This document shows, one piece after another, positions 35,648 through 47,800 of a stretch of DNA of 64,000 bases. The notes below the pieces were generated by a model. That model did no database searches and was not told where the DNA came from. It worked only from the letters and a program-made list of their open reading frames with translations. Where the stretch lies: positions 28,956,790-29,020,789 of the forward strand of contig NC_088206.1 in assembly GCF_037126465.1 (NCBI RefSeq), given 5' to 3'. The first letter of the stretch is position 1; every line of letters starts with the position of its first letter. This DNA is from Ornithodoros turicata. Taxonomy: Eukaryota; Arthropoda; Arachnida; Ixodida; Argasidae. The position numbers were made by a program, and so were the translations under genes.

Positions 35648-35788
35648 CTGGGTGGGTATCTGTATTGTCGTTGGTGCAGAAGCAGGGGTGGTTGTAGCAG
35701 GAGGTCGTCTCACAGGAGACGCGTGACTAGAACCAGGGGTTTCCCCTTCTGTCCTGCTGACTGTATCCATGCACTCAAAGCTCATCCG
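35648..35788 (-). CDS. WNK: WNK exon downstream of CCTL2
   Basis: The exon has 141 bases, phase 0 at both ends, an acceptor TATTTATGTGCAG and a donor CACCCAG then GTACTT. It encodes RMSFECMDTVSRTEGETPGS then SHASPVRRPPATTTPASAPT and ends IQIPTQ. It has no domain, but its composition (Ser, Thr, Pro) and phase fit the low-complexity region that follows CCTL2 in WNKs. Short TIR-like scraps of a pogo family lie on each side (34803 and 36268) but outside the exon. Confidence 0.8.
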
Positions 35789-36162
35789 CTGCACATAAAT
35801 ATACAGAGAAAATTTTTATGCGAGCTGCTAAGGAAACACTTGCCTTCACTCTATCACCACTCGACTATAGGAGTTAAGTTTTATCTAAATGCCTGCAGGC
35901 TCAATCATTATGCAGAAGTCAACTGCACATAGCAAATTACACATATACAAAAAGGAACACTGTGGCTTTGTGACTTCCTGCAGCCATATTGTCATCATGT
36001 CTGTCAAGTGATGTGTGCACAAGAAATAATCACAGAGAATAAATTGGAAATTGGCAAGAATATGCCATTCAAATAAATGCCTTTATTTCAGACATCATTT
36101 CTGTTTCTACATGATCATAGTGCTTACAAAAAGTGGATAGTGCTAATAATTTTTTTCTCGAT

Positions 36163-36268
36163 TTTCTCGATTCTAAGGACCCACTTTTTTTTTTTCCAAA
36201 ACAGGTTGTCCAAAGTTAGCGGGGGTCCTTAAAATAAGGGGGGAGGTCCTTACATTTGAGAAAATAGG
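36163..36268. repeat. Short pogo-type miniature element
   Basis: TTTTCTCGATTCTAAGGACC at the left and the inverse of GGTCCTTACATTTGAGAAAA at the right are inverted termini of the same family as 21692-23433. The whole element is only about 106 bases. Confidence 0.65.
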
Positions 36269-36703
36269 TTGAATAAGATGAAAGAGTCATCTCAAATTTT
36301 CCCTATGAAGCGTGCATAGCTTGAGATGATCACGCTACATAACACAATACCCAACGAGGCCACAACCACTTCCAGCCCTGGTGAGTGTGTGTTTGTGTGT
36401 GTAATTTTTACACTATTATGGCTACAGAATGCAGTAGTATAATGGCAGAATACACCACTGTTACTCATCCCATTGTGGCATTTTCCAGCTTTACGTGACT
36501 TTCTCAAGTGTACAAAGAGAAGTAACCTCAATGCTCATAATGGCAATGTCACAACTCGCAATTTCGTTTAAGGGGAAATATATTCTTTAGTACCGCGAAA
36601 GTGCAGTCCACCCTTTATCGAGACTTATTTATTAAGCATATTAGTTTAAATGTTCTAAAAAAATGTAGGCATGTGAAAACTGAGCACAAATTTTGATCCA
36701 GTA

Positions 36704-37729
36704 CAGTAGACTTCCGTTAATACGACTTCCGATAATTCGATTTTCCGCTTAATTCGATCGAATTCGAAGGTCCCGTCAAATGCCCATATGCTTCTATTGA
36801 TAAAAAAGTTCGTTATTTCGAACGTGAAATCAGTGCACATCGTGTAATTCGATCGATGCGTCCGCGAACCGGGCATCCGCGTCGCCCGCACCGCGCATAC
36901 AACATAAAGTTCGCCCTAAAGGTCGGGCGGCAGATTGGCAGACGACTATTGAACAGTACCGATCCGTTCTGATAACCGCGAGTTTTTGTGCACCGAACGC
37001 TATCGTATTTGCGTATGTAAGCGATAGTGTTTGTGGTTCTGCGCACGCGCAAAACATAGAGCTTCGCACACTGTGCAGAACCACCACGCATCCCTTGCGT
37101 ACGCAAAGCCAATGGCGTACAATGCACTAAAACTCAATTCATTTGGTGGTGGTTCGCGGTTCTGATGAGTGCCGGGCGAGGAGGAAACGTCTCTTTCTCG
37201 TTTTTGCTTTCCGTTTTTTGTTCTACGTTTCACCGGGCTTTCGTTCGGAAACTGTCGGTGCAACAAGAGTCCGATACACGACGTGCGCTCGACGAGTTTC
37301 GAATTTCGATGACTTCGTGGAAGTGGACATCGTCGTCGTCAGACGTGTCCTGCCCGGGCAACATGGCGGAAGCGAAACTGAAGACGATATCGCCGAGCGC
37401 ATTCAGTGTGTGTGTGCGTGCACGCACGCTGAAGTGAAGTGTGTGCGTGCACGCACGCACACTGCGAGCTTTCCGCGAAATCGTCTACAGTTTCGATTCC
37501 GCCATATTGCGCGGGCAGGACACGCCCGACACCGATGTTGTAGCGCGCGCTCGAGAGGGCTCTATGTGCAGTGTGTCGAGATGCGCATTTCAAGCGTGAG
37601 CGACACCAGAGGAATGGACAAATGTGACATTGACCTCTACAGTTTTTCCGCCTATTCTTTAATTCGACCTTCGGATAATTCGATCAAATTTCGCGTTCCC
37701 GTCAGGGTCGAATTAACGGAAGTTTACTG
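36704..37729. mobile_element. pogo/Tigger-type non-autonomous element
   Basis: The left end CAGTAGACTTCCGTTAATAC and the inverse of the right end, CAGTAAACTTCCGTTAATTC, match at 17 or more of 20 positions with TA on both sides. The interior has a palindromic GT-rich stretch near 37405-37461 (GTGTGTGCGTGCACGCACG). Only a trace of transposase (EFRISMTSWKWTSSSSDV) can be seen. Confidence 0.85.
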
Positions 37730-37830
37730 TAGTAAGATTCCATAAAAATTGCAGAAGCTCAGAAAGCCTTTACATGTGGCGTTCAAAATCTCTCCTTCTA
37801 GTTTGCCGCTCAGGCTTAGTTAGCACTCAC

Positions 37831-37965
37831 CCCATCCGTGGCCGGGGGCAAATGGATGGCTACAGTGGGTAGCCGCTCTGGATTCTCCTGCAGCTGCTGA
37901 ACTATATCTTGAATCTGGTCAACAAACACCTCTGCATGCTGCTCCGCCAACAAGTTTGTCACCAC
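37831..37965 (-). CDS. WNK: WNK exon, C-terminal half of CCTL2 domain
   Basis: The exon has 135 bases, phase 0 at both ends, an acceptor ACTTCCAACAG and a donor ACGGATGGG then GTGAGT. It encodes VVTNLLAEQHAEVFVDQIQD followed by IVQQLQENPERLPTVAIHLP. It aligns with the WNK CCTL2 segment in which an Ile/Val-rich strand is followed by a helix with a FVDQxxxIV core. With the two exons before it, it gives a complete CCT-like fold, the type that binds RFxV/I peptides and helps dock SPAK/OSR1 and other WNKs. Confidence 0.95.
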
Positions 37966-38027
37966 CTGTTGGAAGTTCATGTATATCATCCAGTCACCTT
38001 TTTTTTTCCTTCTAAAGTTGTACATAC

Positions 38028-38147
38028 TAGGTTGTTGGCTATGTCCCTGGGAAACATGTCATTGATGTCGAACTTGAAGGTGACTGTCTTTCCCTTGGAG
38101 GACTCCAACTGACATTCCACAACTGTACCTCCTTCCACAGACAATAC
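38028..38147 (-). CDS. WNK: WNK exon, core of CCTL2 domain
   Basis: The exon has 120 bases, phase 0 at both ends, an acceptor TGACTTCTAG and a donor AACCTA then GTATGT. It encodes VLSVEGGTVVECQLESSKGK followed by TVTFKFDINDMFPRDIANNL. The VVECQLE...VTFKFD pattern and the following acidic stretch with a D/E-I-A motif are the signature of the second CCT-like domain of WNK kinases. This makes the family call secure. The exon is short and bounded by two small introns (62 and 60 bases), unlike the long introns elsewhere. Confidence 0.97.
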
Positions 38148-38207
38148 CTAGAAGTCAGTAACTTTTAGAGAGTTTAAAACTAAGATAAACTACTCTTTTC
38201 ATTTCAC

Positions 38208-38328
38208 CTGAAGCCTGGGCCAACGGTCCTGTTGTGCCCTTACTCGTTTGCGGCCAACCTTCTTACGGGCCCGCATTGATGAGTCTGTCAGGTCGCTAGC
38301 CTCGCTTGCAGAGTCCACTGCAGATGCA
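38208..38328 (-). CDS. WNK: WNK exon, lead-in to CCTL2 domain
   Basis: The exon starts one base into the frame after TATTATTTACAG and ends in phase 0 at AGGCTTCAG then GTGAAA. It encodes ASAVDSASEASDLTDSSMRA, a basic patch (RKKVGRKRVRA) and QQDRWPRLQ. The Ser/Asp-rich then Arg/Lys-rich order followed by PRLQVLSV parallels the segment just before CCTL2 in vertebrate WNK1. Phases fit exons 40669-40611 and 38147-38028. Confidence 0.93.
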
Positions 38329-38879
38329 CTGTAAATAATAAAAAACTACAATGTACCAAAAGCCTCTCACATCATTAAATTTCCTTCAGATTGGTTATTT
38401 TGCTTTGTAAAATCACAGCAGATTTAAAGAAGCTCTCAGACTGTATTTGTGCAGGTAGTATTCCCTGACTTACAGGTGGAGCTGGGAAAATATTTGAAAT
38501 TTTGAATACGAATCAAATATCTGATGCTATTCGGATGCTATCTGCAACCTAATTTCAGTATTCAAAATCTGTGAATATTTTCACAGAAATTTTAACTTGT
38601 ACTGTTCTGTTATTGGTGAGCCAGCAAGGAATTTGAGCTGTGCATGGGCCGATGTTTCCGGGCCCCACCAGGCCCGGGCGCATCGAAAAGCGGTCCGACC
38701 CAGCATGGTCCTCCCTGTTTTTATTCAGCCTGGCACGGCAACTCAGTAAATGGACCTTGGCCCAGCATTTTCAGCGGTGACTTATACATTTCTAGCGCTT
38801 ATCAAACAAATTTATAAGTATGTTTATAAGAAGAGAAGACAAGGCCACAAACATACAAGAACTGGCGGTTCAACACTTC

Positions 38880-39545
38880 TACAGCAACCTCAACAACTCC
38901 AGCTAACTATGGAAACACAAGGCAGATACGAAACGCTGTCGATCGGCATCAAGGGAGCCATTCTCGAAGATGTTGCGAAAGGAAATCTAAGGTTCGATGA
39001 CATTCGTGGAAGGGGCCAACAACGTTGAAGGACAAAGTTTCGGGACGCTGATAGTGTGAGCAACATGTCCTGATGCACGGAAGCTGGCAGAAGCAAAACT
39101 GAAGACGATTTCGCAGAAAGTATGCAGTGTGAGCGACCAAGTACAAGCGACGTTGAAGATGGACTCAACGTCCTGGGCCTTGATCTTGAACTTTCACATA
39201 GCGATCGTTATCGTTATATTTAAAGTTTGCACGTTCCAAAGCCTGTTAGGGTTGCGCAAGAAGTCGTGGCGGATCATGGGCGACGTGAGGTATTTAACGT
39301 GCAATATGGAATAACGACAAGTTGAAGGTCGGGCCCATGGAGCTTTATTTGTCGTATGAAGATAATGCCGAAAGCGCGTTCTATCATAAGAACGCTCTAC
39401 GTGGCATGTTTTCAGATGTGCGTTTCAAGCGCAAATGACAGCAGACAATCCACTCTCGTTAACTGTTTCACCAATTCTTTAATTCAATCTTCGGATAATT
39501 CGATCAAATTTCACGTTCTCCTCAGGATCAAATTTATAGAAGTTT
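38880..39545 (+). mobile_element. Tigger fragment, 5'-truncated copy of the 36704-37729 family
   Basis: The plus strand near 38908-39000 encodes METQGRYETLSIGIKGAILE then DVAKGNLRFDDI, like the helix-turn-helix start of Tigger transposases. The 3' part (39475-39545, TCTTCGGATAATTCGATCAA) matches the right end of the element at 36704-37729. The left terminus is missing. Just upstream (38640-38760) is a GC-rich repeat related to the one at 63426 onward. Confidence 0.7.
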
Positions 39546-39713
39546 AACGTACTGATGTGACTTGTTTCCTCTGCCAATTTCCAATACCTTTGTCTCCTCA
39601 CTTAAAAACTCTTAAGCACACAAACTTCAGGTTTATTTCTTCCTTATTCCTTCTTATTCCCTGTGCAATTCCAAAATGGTGCAAATATGAACAAATATGT
39701 TAAGACTCCCTGA

Positions 39714-40460
39714 TGGTAGATTCACACGATGCAACTTTTTGCTGCAACTCGGTTCCAGCTACAGTTGCGCGCAACCGAAGTTGCACCAAGTACGTCCCTT
39801 TCATACGGCGAGCAAGTCAGAATGTCGTAGTGGTCACTGAGCTCGCCAGATAGCGCAAACAAACATCATCGTCATCATTTCCGTCCAAATATTCGTATAA
39901 TTTCCGTCCAAATATTCGTTCTTTCCTCGAACCGTCGAAGAATGGAATTCTCTGTCATCTGCTCAGGTCTCACACCGCTCTGTCACGGCATTTGTGAAAG
40001 GCTTAAACGCAGTTACATGATGTGACATATGTGTCTTGTTGTAAATTATTTTGGACTTTCTGTGCCCCTCCTACTTGGACCCTTTCAGGGTTTGTAGTAT
40101 TTTATAAAAAAAAAATAAAAAATAAAATCGTACTGCGACTTCCGCTGGTTACGACTTCAATACTTTGCGACTTCCATAATTTTGAATAATTTCCACTGGA
40201 CATTAAATTTCATCGTCCAACGTACTGCCACAGCAATAACAGACACATCGAAGTCCTCCTGATTGGTCGCGCTTGCAAAGAGGAGCCGTGTGATTGACAG
40301 GTTGCGTCTAGAGTTGCAGAAGAAATCGCTCGTGAAGCGATCGGCTGTGCCACTCCTGCAACTCGGTTGCACAACCAGAGCTTCGCCGTTCACACGGTGA
40401 AACTTGGCTGTGCAACCTGGTTGCACGCAACTAAAGTTGCGTCGTGTGAATCGACCCTGA
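39714..40460. mobile_element. TIR element with an inserted LINE 3' end
   Basis: GGTAGATTCACACGATGCAA at the left and GTTGCGTCGTGTGAATCGAC at the right are inverted. Inner words TGCAACTCGGTT and GTTGCACGCAAC recur in inverted pairs. Between them, at about 39890-40135, sits the 3' end of a LINE: the plus strand reads FLEPSKNGILCHLLRSHTAL in one frame and EEWNSLSSAQVSHRSVTAFV in another, followed by an A-rich tail (about 40108-40130). A 24-base direct duplication (TTTCCGTCCAAATATTCGTA) lies at the start of the insert. Confidence 0.65.
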
Positions 40461-40610
40461 CATGGATTGCTCTGTTTGTGTGTTACATGTGTTACACGTT
40501 ACAATGTGTTACATGTACAAAGTCTATGCGAAGGATGCTTCTGTGGATGTTGCACTACAAGGATAATCTATATGAGGAAAGACATTTAGATAAACATAGT
40601 TAACACGCAC

Positions 40611-40669
40611 CTGTCTCCTCGGAGGTCATCATACAGTGGATGTTGATACTCAGTTTCAGCAGATTCATC
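40611..40669 (-). CDS. WNK: Short WNK exon upstream of CCTL2
   Basis: The exon has 59 bases, starts in phase 0 after CGTACTCTTTCAG and ends two bases into a Ser codon at GGAGACAG then GTGCGT. It encodes DESAETEYQHPLYDDLRGD. The partial codon is completed correctly by the first base of exon 38328-38208. The phases on both sides and the clean splice sites are the main support. Confidence 0.8.
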
Positions 40670-42416
40670 CTGAAAGAGTACGACAGTTTACATCTTGTGC
40701 TGAACACATACACAGGTGCAACATGTACAGCAGCAGCACATGGCAGAACAAGCACAGTCTAGCTGGCAAATTAGCTGGTTATGCCCCAATACTGCAATGC
40801 CACTTGGCATGGAACACCACTTCTAAATGAGTGGAAGTACCCTAACTCCAATGTGGTGACAAGCACTTCTGGAATGGGAAAATAACTCCTTCGCTTACTT
40901 TTGATATGGAAATGTTTCATTGTAGGAAAATTATAGGCATAGTAAAAGTTGATGGAGATGTCTGTTTCATACAATTACTCTTATTGTGGTAGGTCTGCTG
41001 CATTGTTGGCAGATAGAGCACATATCTACCTCGTAATACACTCTACACTGAAGGCTTTGTCTATGCGGTCACACGATGCACAGTGTACTCACATGAAATT
41101 TTACACAGCGTGCGTAAACATGTTCAGAACATGAATTTAGTTATGACAAAAGTGATTCTGAAGAAGAAACTATTACTTCAGCCTTGCAATAATGTGATCG
41201 TTGGGGTTTGAGCTGATGTATCGCAAACAATTTGTGTGTTTGTAGAGGACCTTTTTTCGTATAACTGTCACACAAGTGCTGGCTATAAAATTCATTTCAA
41301 ACACATTTTTGCAGCATGTTGCACATTTTATTTCATGTGGACCATTTTTGCAAAGTTTCACTTCACAACTGTGCAACTAAGAACCTTTGAATGTTTCCTA
41401 ATTATGTATAAACTCTAGATCTATAGATTGCATCCCCTAACTGTCTTGGGGGTACCAATAAGCACTAACAAATAAGTAAGCACTATCTAAATAACGCAGA
41501 CCTTTGGGCTAGTTGGTATTCCATAGCTGCTAGTGCAAAAAGTGCTGCAAAGTGATACAGGACGAACGGTGAAGAGGCGGTGAAGGCACTTGTTTCATTT
41601 TTGTCTCTTCACTGTCCGTCCTGTATCACTTTGCAGTGCTTTTCGCACTATCAGCTACACTATCTGATACACTATCAGTATTGCTGTGCAGCTGGTGCTG
41701 TTTCAATGACCGTCCCCTTCTCAATTAACTCGTTCCTTACTGCGACCATAGTGCGTCGATCACCAGTGATCGATAGTTTACAAGCCACACTACACGACCT
41801 CCTAAGCACATATGGACAAGTGGTGACATTTGGTGGACACTACAGACACTGCAGACCTAGCTTTGATTTCGCTTTTAGCTTCTCCTCATGGTAGAGATTT
41901 ATGAAACTGGCTCTGCACCAACGAGGCAGCGTGGACATTTTATCTTGGACGCATAGTCGGTTTCCCACGGCGCTCCTCTTTCGCAAGTGCATAATACTCG
42001 CATTTTAAGCGCATTTGGGGTCGATTAGTTTACTACGACACAAATAACAACTCTGAACATGTTGAATAACCAGACTTTTGTCCTGAATATAAGGATGAGT
42101 AAAACTTGCACTGCTGCTGCTTCCTGCCTCAAAACCAACCGGGAAGAATGGAAAGGTAGTGAAAAACCAAAATGTGGTATGAGGACAGGGAAGCTGAGCA
42201 TGAAACTGATGTTTTCTGCAGAAATTTTACAACACTTTACATGCACTCCCCCTGTGCCTCTCACCTGTAAATAAATTATTTCAGCCTGCAAAGCTTAGTA
42301 TGTGGTCCAAGCAATGTTTTTTTGTTTTTTACTGCTGGGGTTTCATACTACCTGGCATTATGAAATTGTCCACCTAAGCAACGTATTCTGCCAGAAAAGA
42401 AGTATACTATTGAATA
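40670..42416 (-). other. Intron with a hairpin, otherwise unrecognised
   Basis: The only structured feature seen is the inverted repeat at 41532-41649. No exon or complete transposon was identified in the rest. Confidence 0.5.
41532..41649. repeat. 45-bp-arm hairpin
   Basis: Arm 41532-41576 and arm 41605-41649 pair with about five differences over 45 bases (core GCAAAGTGATACAGGACG) and a 28-base loop. It could be a tiny fold-back element or a small-RNA precursor. Confidence 0.8.
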
Positions 42417-43506
42417 CAGTAATCCCTCGTTACAACGAAGTCGCTTTATTCGAATTATCGCTTTATTCAAAGTTCCCCTGTGTCCCGTATAAAACGCATG
42501 CAGTTTTAACCGGATTATTCTAAGCATACTGTCACCCGACTCCGCATTTTACGAAGCCCGAGCCAGCCCATATGCCCGCAGCTCCCGCACGAACTCAGTC
42601 CCGGACTTGCGGAGCGCTGGAGACGCTGCGGCTGGGCAGCGTCCTCTGCAACCGTTCTTTCCCTCGTACAAAAGAGGCGAAAGTTTCACACCCTCTCCTC
42701 TTTTCTGCACGGAAAGGGTAGCAGGCGTGTTCCACTTCGCTCGATCGACGTCTTGCTCTCCGCGCAGTTACCGCGTTTTCCAATGGCACCACCGAAGATC
42801 CTACGGGAGTGTATTACGCTCGAGCAAAAAGTCGCGCTAATTAGAGAAGTTGAAAAGGCTCCTATGTCTTTCGTGGAAGGAGCTGGCGGCAGCTAAGATC
42901 GCAAATTGCTTTGCGCACGCCGGATTTTCTAGGGGTCGTGTGCACGATGAATAAGAGCAGGCATAGAGGACTGCGACGATCTCTACAGGCGAGTGCATGA
43001 GCTCGTAGGACAGGAGGTGGACGACGACTTCTCTTCATTTGCACTTGAAGATGCGGACGTCCCCATCGTCTGCCCTACCACGGACAAGGATATTGTGGAC
43101 TCTGTGATAGGACGCCGATGCGAAAGTGACGATAGTTCGGACGATGAGCACCGGGAAGTTCCAACAACAACTGAGACACGGGACATGCTCCGTTTGATCC
43201 TCAATAAAATTGAGTGCGGCGGTGGTGACTACGGCCTCCTGCAGTGTGTGCACAGACTGGAGCAGGCCCTCCTGGCACCCAACAAGGCCGCGCGTTAGAC
43301 GCAGCTCACCTCTTTTTTTTTGTAATGAAATAAAAGTGCTACCATGCTGATAACTTCCCAAGGTATGTGTCTTTTGGGATACCATTGTTTGCGCGCAGTT
43401 CGGGCACCACTGGCAGCATCTTTAGCCGTTCCCGCATTTATCGAAATACCGCTAATAACAAATTTTTTTCCAGTCCCGACGACTTCATTATAACGAGGGA
43501 TTACTG
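42417..43506 (+). mobile_element. Tigger element, internally deleted, with TA TSD
   Basis: The left end CAGTAATCCCTCGTTACAAC and the inverse of the right end, CAGTAATCCCTCGTTATAAT, match at 18 of 20 positions, with TA at 42415-42416 and 43507-43508. The plus strand at 42783 encodes MAPPKILRECITLEQKVALI then REVEKAPMS, the start of the helix-turn-helix. It then jumps to an acidic Tigger C terminus (DDDFSSFALEDADVPIV, IVDSVIGRRCESDDSSDDEH). The whole catalytic domain is deleted. Confidence 0.92.
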
Positions 43507-43508
43507 TA

Positions 43509-44561
43509 TTTTTAACTTGTATCGCTTCATATTCAGTTCTTTCAAAGCACCGCCTGTGTCCGCCTAGCCGTGGAACTCAACTGCAAAAATTACACTTATG
43601 CTGTTCTCACAGCTTTTTTATGAAAAAAATCTGAAGGGTAAAAATAAACACCCTGTATATCTGGGGACCATCACATATTATACAGATTCTACGATGAACT
43701 GGAATTAACCAAAACAAGCAGGTATACTTTAACAAGAGTAACAAATTCATGTAATGGGCAAATGACTGATGAAAATCTCATGAATGAGTTTCATTGTACT
43801 ATAATGGAGTGTAGTAAACTTCAAAACTGCACATGGGTTTATCAAGTACTCAACGTATGCGAGCCTAAAAGCTTCAAACTCTACTTGAGCACATTACACA
43901 CAGGAAAGAAGCACGCAGTATGTGCCACCAATGGATTATGGCGGCACACGAGAAAGAGGAAGGAAAGAAAAACTGGGCTGGCAACACTGGGTATATTCCA
44001 CGGTGGCTCCTGTGCTGAATTTGTGTGACTCTGCTAGTATCCTCCAATCACTGAATATTTCTGCACAACATCCCCAGAAATAGCTTCACAAATGCAATCA
44101 TTAAAAATTGTTTTTGCCCCATACACAGTCATAGCAGTGTATGAGAGACGTGCAAAAAACTTTGAGGTTTTTTGATATCGAGTCCTCTGTCTTCTTACGT
44201 AAAGATTGTGCTTGATAAGACTATGGCAAATATATTTCCACGACAAATTGAATTTACAATGTGCTTTTCGAACAGGCATCACAGTGTAGAACGGTATTTC
44301 AACTGCCCTGTGTTTCTGTACAATTGCTGTGCCATCTGACAAAGAAGAATACTTAGTACACGTGCATAACTACTGTATTTGCTCGCACATTTAGCACGTA
44401 TTTTACTACCTAAAAACAATGCTGTACGGGGGATGTGTAAATCACCTGAGGAATAGACTGGATATCAAAACTTCACCATTGTTTTGTCTGGAGTTTTGAG
44501 TTGAGAGTTTCCACAAAAAGCAGTGGGGCAATTGCAAGGAAAAGTCACATCACTGTTACTA
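43509..44561. other. Intron without recognised features
   Basis: No exon in phase, no transposon ends and no RNA gene were seen. Confidence 0.4.
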
Positions 44562-44840
44562 CAGTCGAGCCCATTTATTACGATCTTCGATATAACGATA
44601 ACTCCGATGTTATGATCAAATTGCTGGTTCCCGTCAGCTCATCCATTGAAGTGCATGTAAACAAGATATCGATATAACGATCATCGCAAAAGCGCTCAGA
44701 ATCCTGATCAGAGGTTAGTAAAATGCATGAAAATCGATAAGCAAGAAGCTTTGACAGCTGAAAACAAATGACAGTGGCATTTTCAAGAGCCTTGGCCTCC
44801 GTGGGCGCTAAAGTGACAACGCAATGTGTTTATCTGCGCA

Positions 44841-47800
44841 CACGATGTAAGATAGTCAGGTGAGCGAACGGCGCGGGCGAGCCGCTATGCGAGGTGCGTC
44901 TTTTAATGTTCTGCTTTTGGGGCGCGCCGAGAGAGGGTGCACGATACTTGAGCCCATCCGTTGCGCCCGCGTCCGCGCGAACGCCTTCGCTTTTGTGTGT
45001 TCTGCTGGGGCACTCCTTCAGTGTCTGACGGGTTTTGTTGATACCTCGAGCAGAGGTAGCGCTCTGTAGGATGGGGAAATGCTTCGTGCCGTTATGTAAC
45101 AGCGGTTACAAGTCCTGCGAAGTTAAATACTTGCTTTTTAAAGCACCAGATGATGAGGCAAGACTTGAAGCGTGGAGGAGAGCAATACCACACAAGGACC
45201 GCGTGCTTCAAAGCTACGCGAGCTTCAAAGCGCGTGTTACTCAGCTTTTTAGCAATTCAGTGGTCAAAGGGCTCATCTTCTATGCAAAAAGGGGTGCACC
45301 TCAACCTAACGATGTTGGACCAACTGTAGAATTTACACTTTTTCTAAACAATGTATGCTCTGAACCACCGGTTTCCTGCCGAAGGGTTGGCACTGGGAGG
45401 AAAAGACATTGATATCCTTCGAAATGCATCTCAGTGGCTTGACAACTGGGAGCAAGAAGTCGTGAAAGGGGACATCTCTAAAGACCTTTTCCTGACACAG
45501 TCAACAGCTGAGGGGCTACGGGTGACTCTGAAATCCGTTTACGAACTCTCGCTCTTTCTTTTGAGGGAATGCGGTTTTAAATAAGTGCTCTCAGCTAAGA
45601 TGAACGAAGACCCGCTGGAATGCTTTTTCGGGATTATCAGACAAGCCGGAGGCCAAAATGAGCATCCCACGTTCCCAACGTTCTTGCAGCTCTACCGCAT
45701 GTTATCCCTCTATTCGTTGCAAATGCCACCACAGTTCGGCAACTGCACAACTTCACAGAAAGGCCAAGCAGCCGTTGTGACCCTTGCCGATTTCCGTGAG
45801 ATCTACAAGTGCTCGGCCGTGGAACAACCGAATAAGCTTGGGCAGAGGCGGAGAGTTTTCATTTTCCCAGGGGGGGGGGGGGGGGGATATGTTTATTAAG
45901 AAAAAACAGAAAGGAAAGGTAAGCCAGATGGATGTCGGCTTGTTATTTAAAAAAAAGTGAAAAGGGGAAGACAAAAAAGGCAAAAAAAGAAGAAAGCAAA
46001 AGAAGGAAAGGAAAGGAAAAGAAAAAGACTAACTTAGGTGATTTCAGGAGAGCTGTAAAGAGAGCAAAGTACGGAAACATTATCGTACTGTTCACTCAAA
46101 AAATATAGAAATTATAAATTAATTTCCAACTGGACTACCACTGCCAACCTTCCCGAACCGCACTCTCCGTATCGCTTAATCACACACACTTGCGGTATCC
46201 TATGATGTATGCAGAACTGGTATAGAAATAAGAGGAAGGAAGAACACACAAAAAAAAGAAAGAAAAACAGAGAGAACGTAAACAGTGAACATGTGCACAA
46301 GTGAAGGCATTACGCCTTTGAAAACTGAGTGCAAAAGGAACAAAATGCATTGAATCCTCGGTGTTTGACCCGAAATGCGCGCAATATAATGAATATGGTC
46401 AATGAAATGAAGCAGCGGGAGTTGAACCCGCTCCCAACGGATATGCGTTCCGAAGATCCTACTGTTACACCTCACTGGCAGCTGCTGGTACCTATTCGAC
46501 TGCTTCGTTTCATTGATCTGATTTTGATCTGAAATTCAGGCTATGTGTTGTGTCATCCTCTGTGTTTCTTCGGCTCACTTTCTACTGTGATAATGAGTAT
46601 GGTGGGCGGATACATATTTTACAAATTGCAAGATGCATTTCTGGGGTTGGTGCCTCTTCGCTCTTTTGACCCGGGCGCGCCGAGCCCCAAAGGTTGGTGT
46701 CAGTCTCTTAGCGGGGCTTCCCGGGGGAAGCGGCGCCGCCCCCCTAGTTCATGTTCCGGGGCAGCAAGGGCCCCTGCGCCCTCCCGCAGTCGGCGCCTAT
46801 GAACTAGGGGATCTAAAACGAAGGCTGGATGGCATGATCGAGGAAGGAAACTGGGACTGTGACGACATATTTGAACATGACCACTCTGATGCGACAATTG
46901 TTGAGTGCATCGTCTAGTACGTCACTGGATTTGTGTCAAGGAAGCTTGCAAGCCAGACATCCTGTTCCGAATGCAAGGACGCCTTGGCTGGACAAAAGGG
47001 TGTTTTAGCGGTGCCCGAAGAGCTTGTCAACTGCAAGACAAGAGGCAATCTGACACATCCAAGCATGTATCTCTTCAACCTCTTCAGGGAAGCCGAAGAG
47101 CAATTCTCGAAACATGCCAGCGACAGGGATGCTTACGACAAAACAATTGACGCCATGCTCGAAAATTTCCAGTTCACTTTCCCTTGCGTTCGCCATAAGC
47201 AAGCAATGCTTGCCAACTTGCTGCACTACTATGTGTGCCTACGTATGCGCCAGTAGTGATGGAAGTTGAAAAACAAGCACACCAAAGAGAGTCAGGACGT
47301 GCGTAAAATGCCAAAACTTGTATCAGCTCCATCCGGGGCGAGCGCAATTTAGATGTAATTTGACGTGTATTCAGCACTATGTACATATGCCATGCTCCTC
47401 TTGAACTAAATATCTAGTCGAATGCTCTGATATGGTTTTCTTCGCCGTTTCATGCAAAGAGAGAACCGTGGTGACCATCATTTTCTTTTTTTACAAGATA
47501 GCGCGAAGATTCTTAACTGATCTCTGTTAGTACAGTACATATGGTGCCACTATCATTAATAATAATCTTATTTCATGTGACATGCGACCCCAAGCGAGGC
47601 TGCACGCGACGTCACCCTTCCTTGCCTCACGGTCACACGCGGCAACGTTTGCTTAGCGCGATTTCCACGGGTTTCTCGGTTATTCACACATGAAAATATA
47701 TACGCTGTGCAGCACGTTGTCGGTATGTTACTCTTTGAAAAAGACCGGAACTCAATAAAGAATTTGCAACCGAGAGCCGCCTCGAAAGTGCTTGCAAGAA

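Noticed and set aside
34803..36268. Pogo-like ends on both sides of WNK exon 35788-35648
   Set aside because: The right side is already a complete 106-base miniature element and the left is a separate scrap; an element carrying the exon is not needed.
37143..37745. 200-codon open frame on the plus strand
   Set aside because: It lies inside the pogo-like element at 36704-37729, runs through its right terminus and a GT-rich palindrome, and has no recognised motif.
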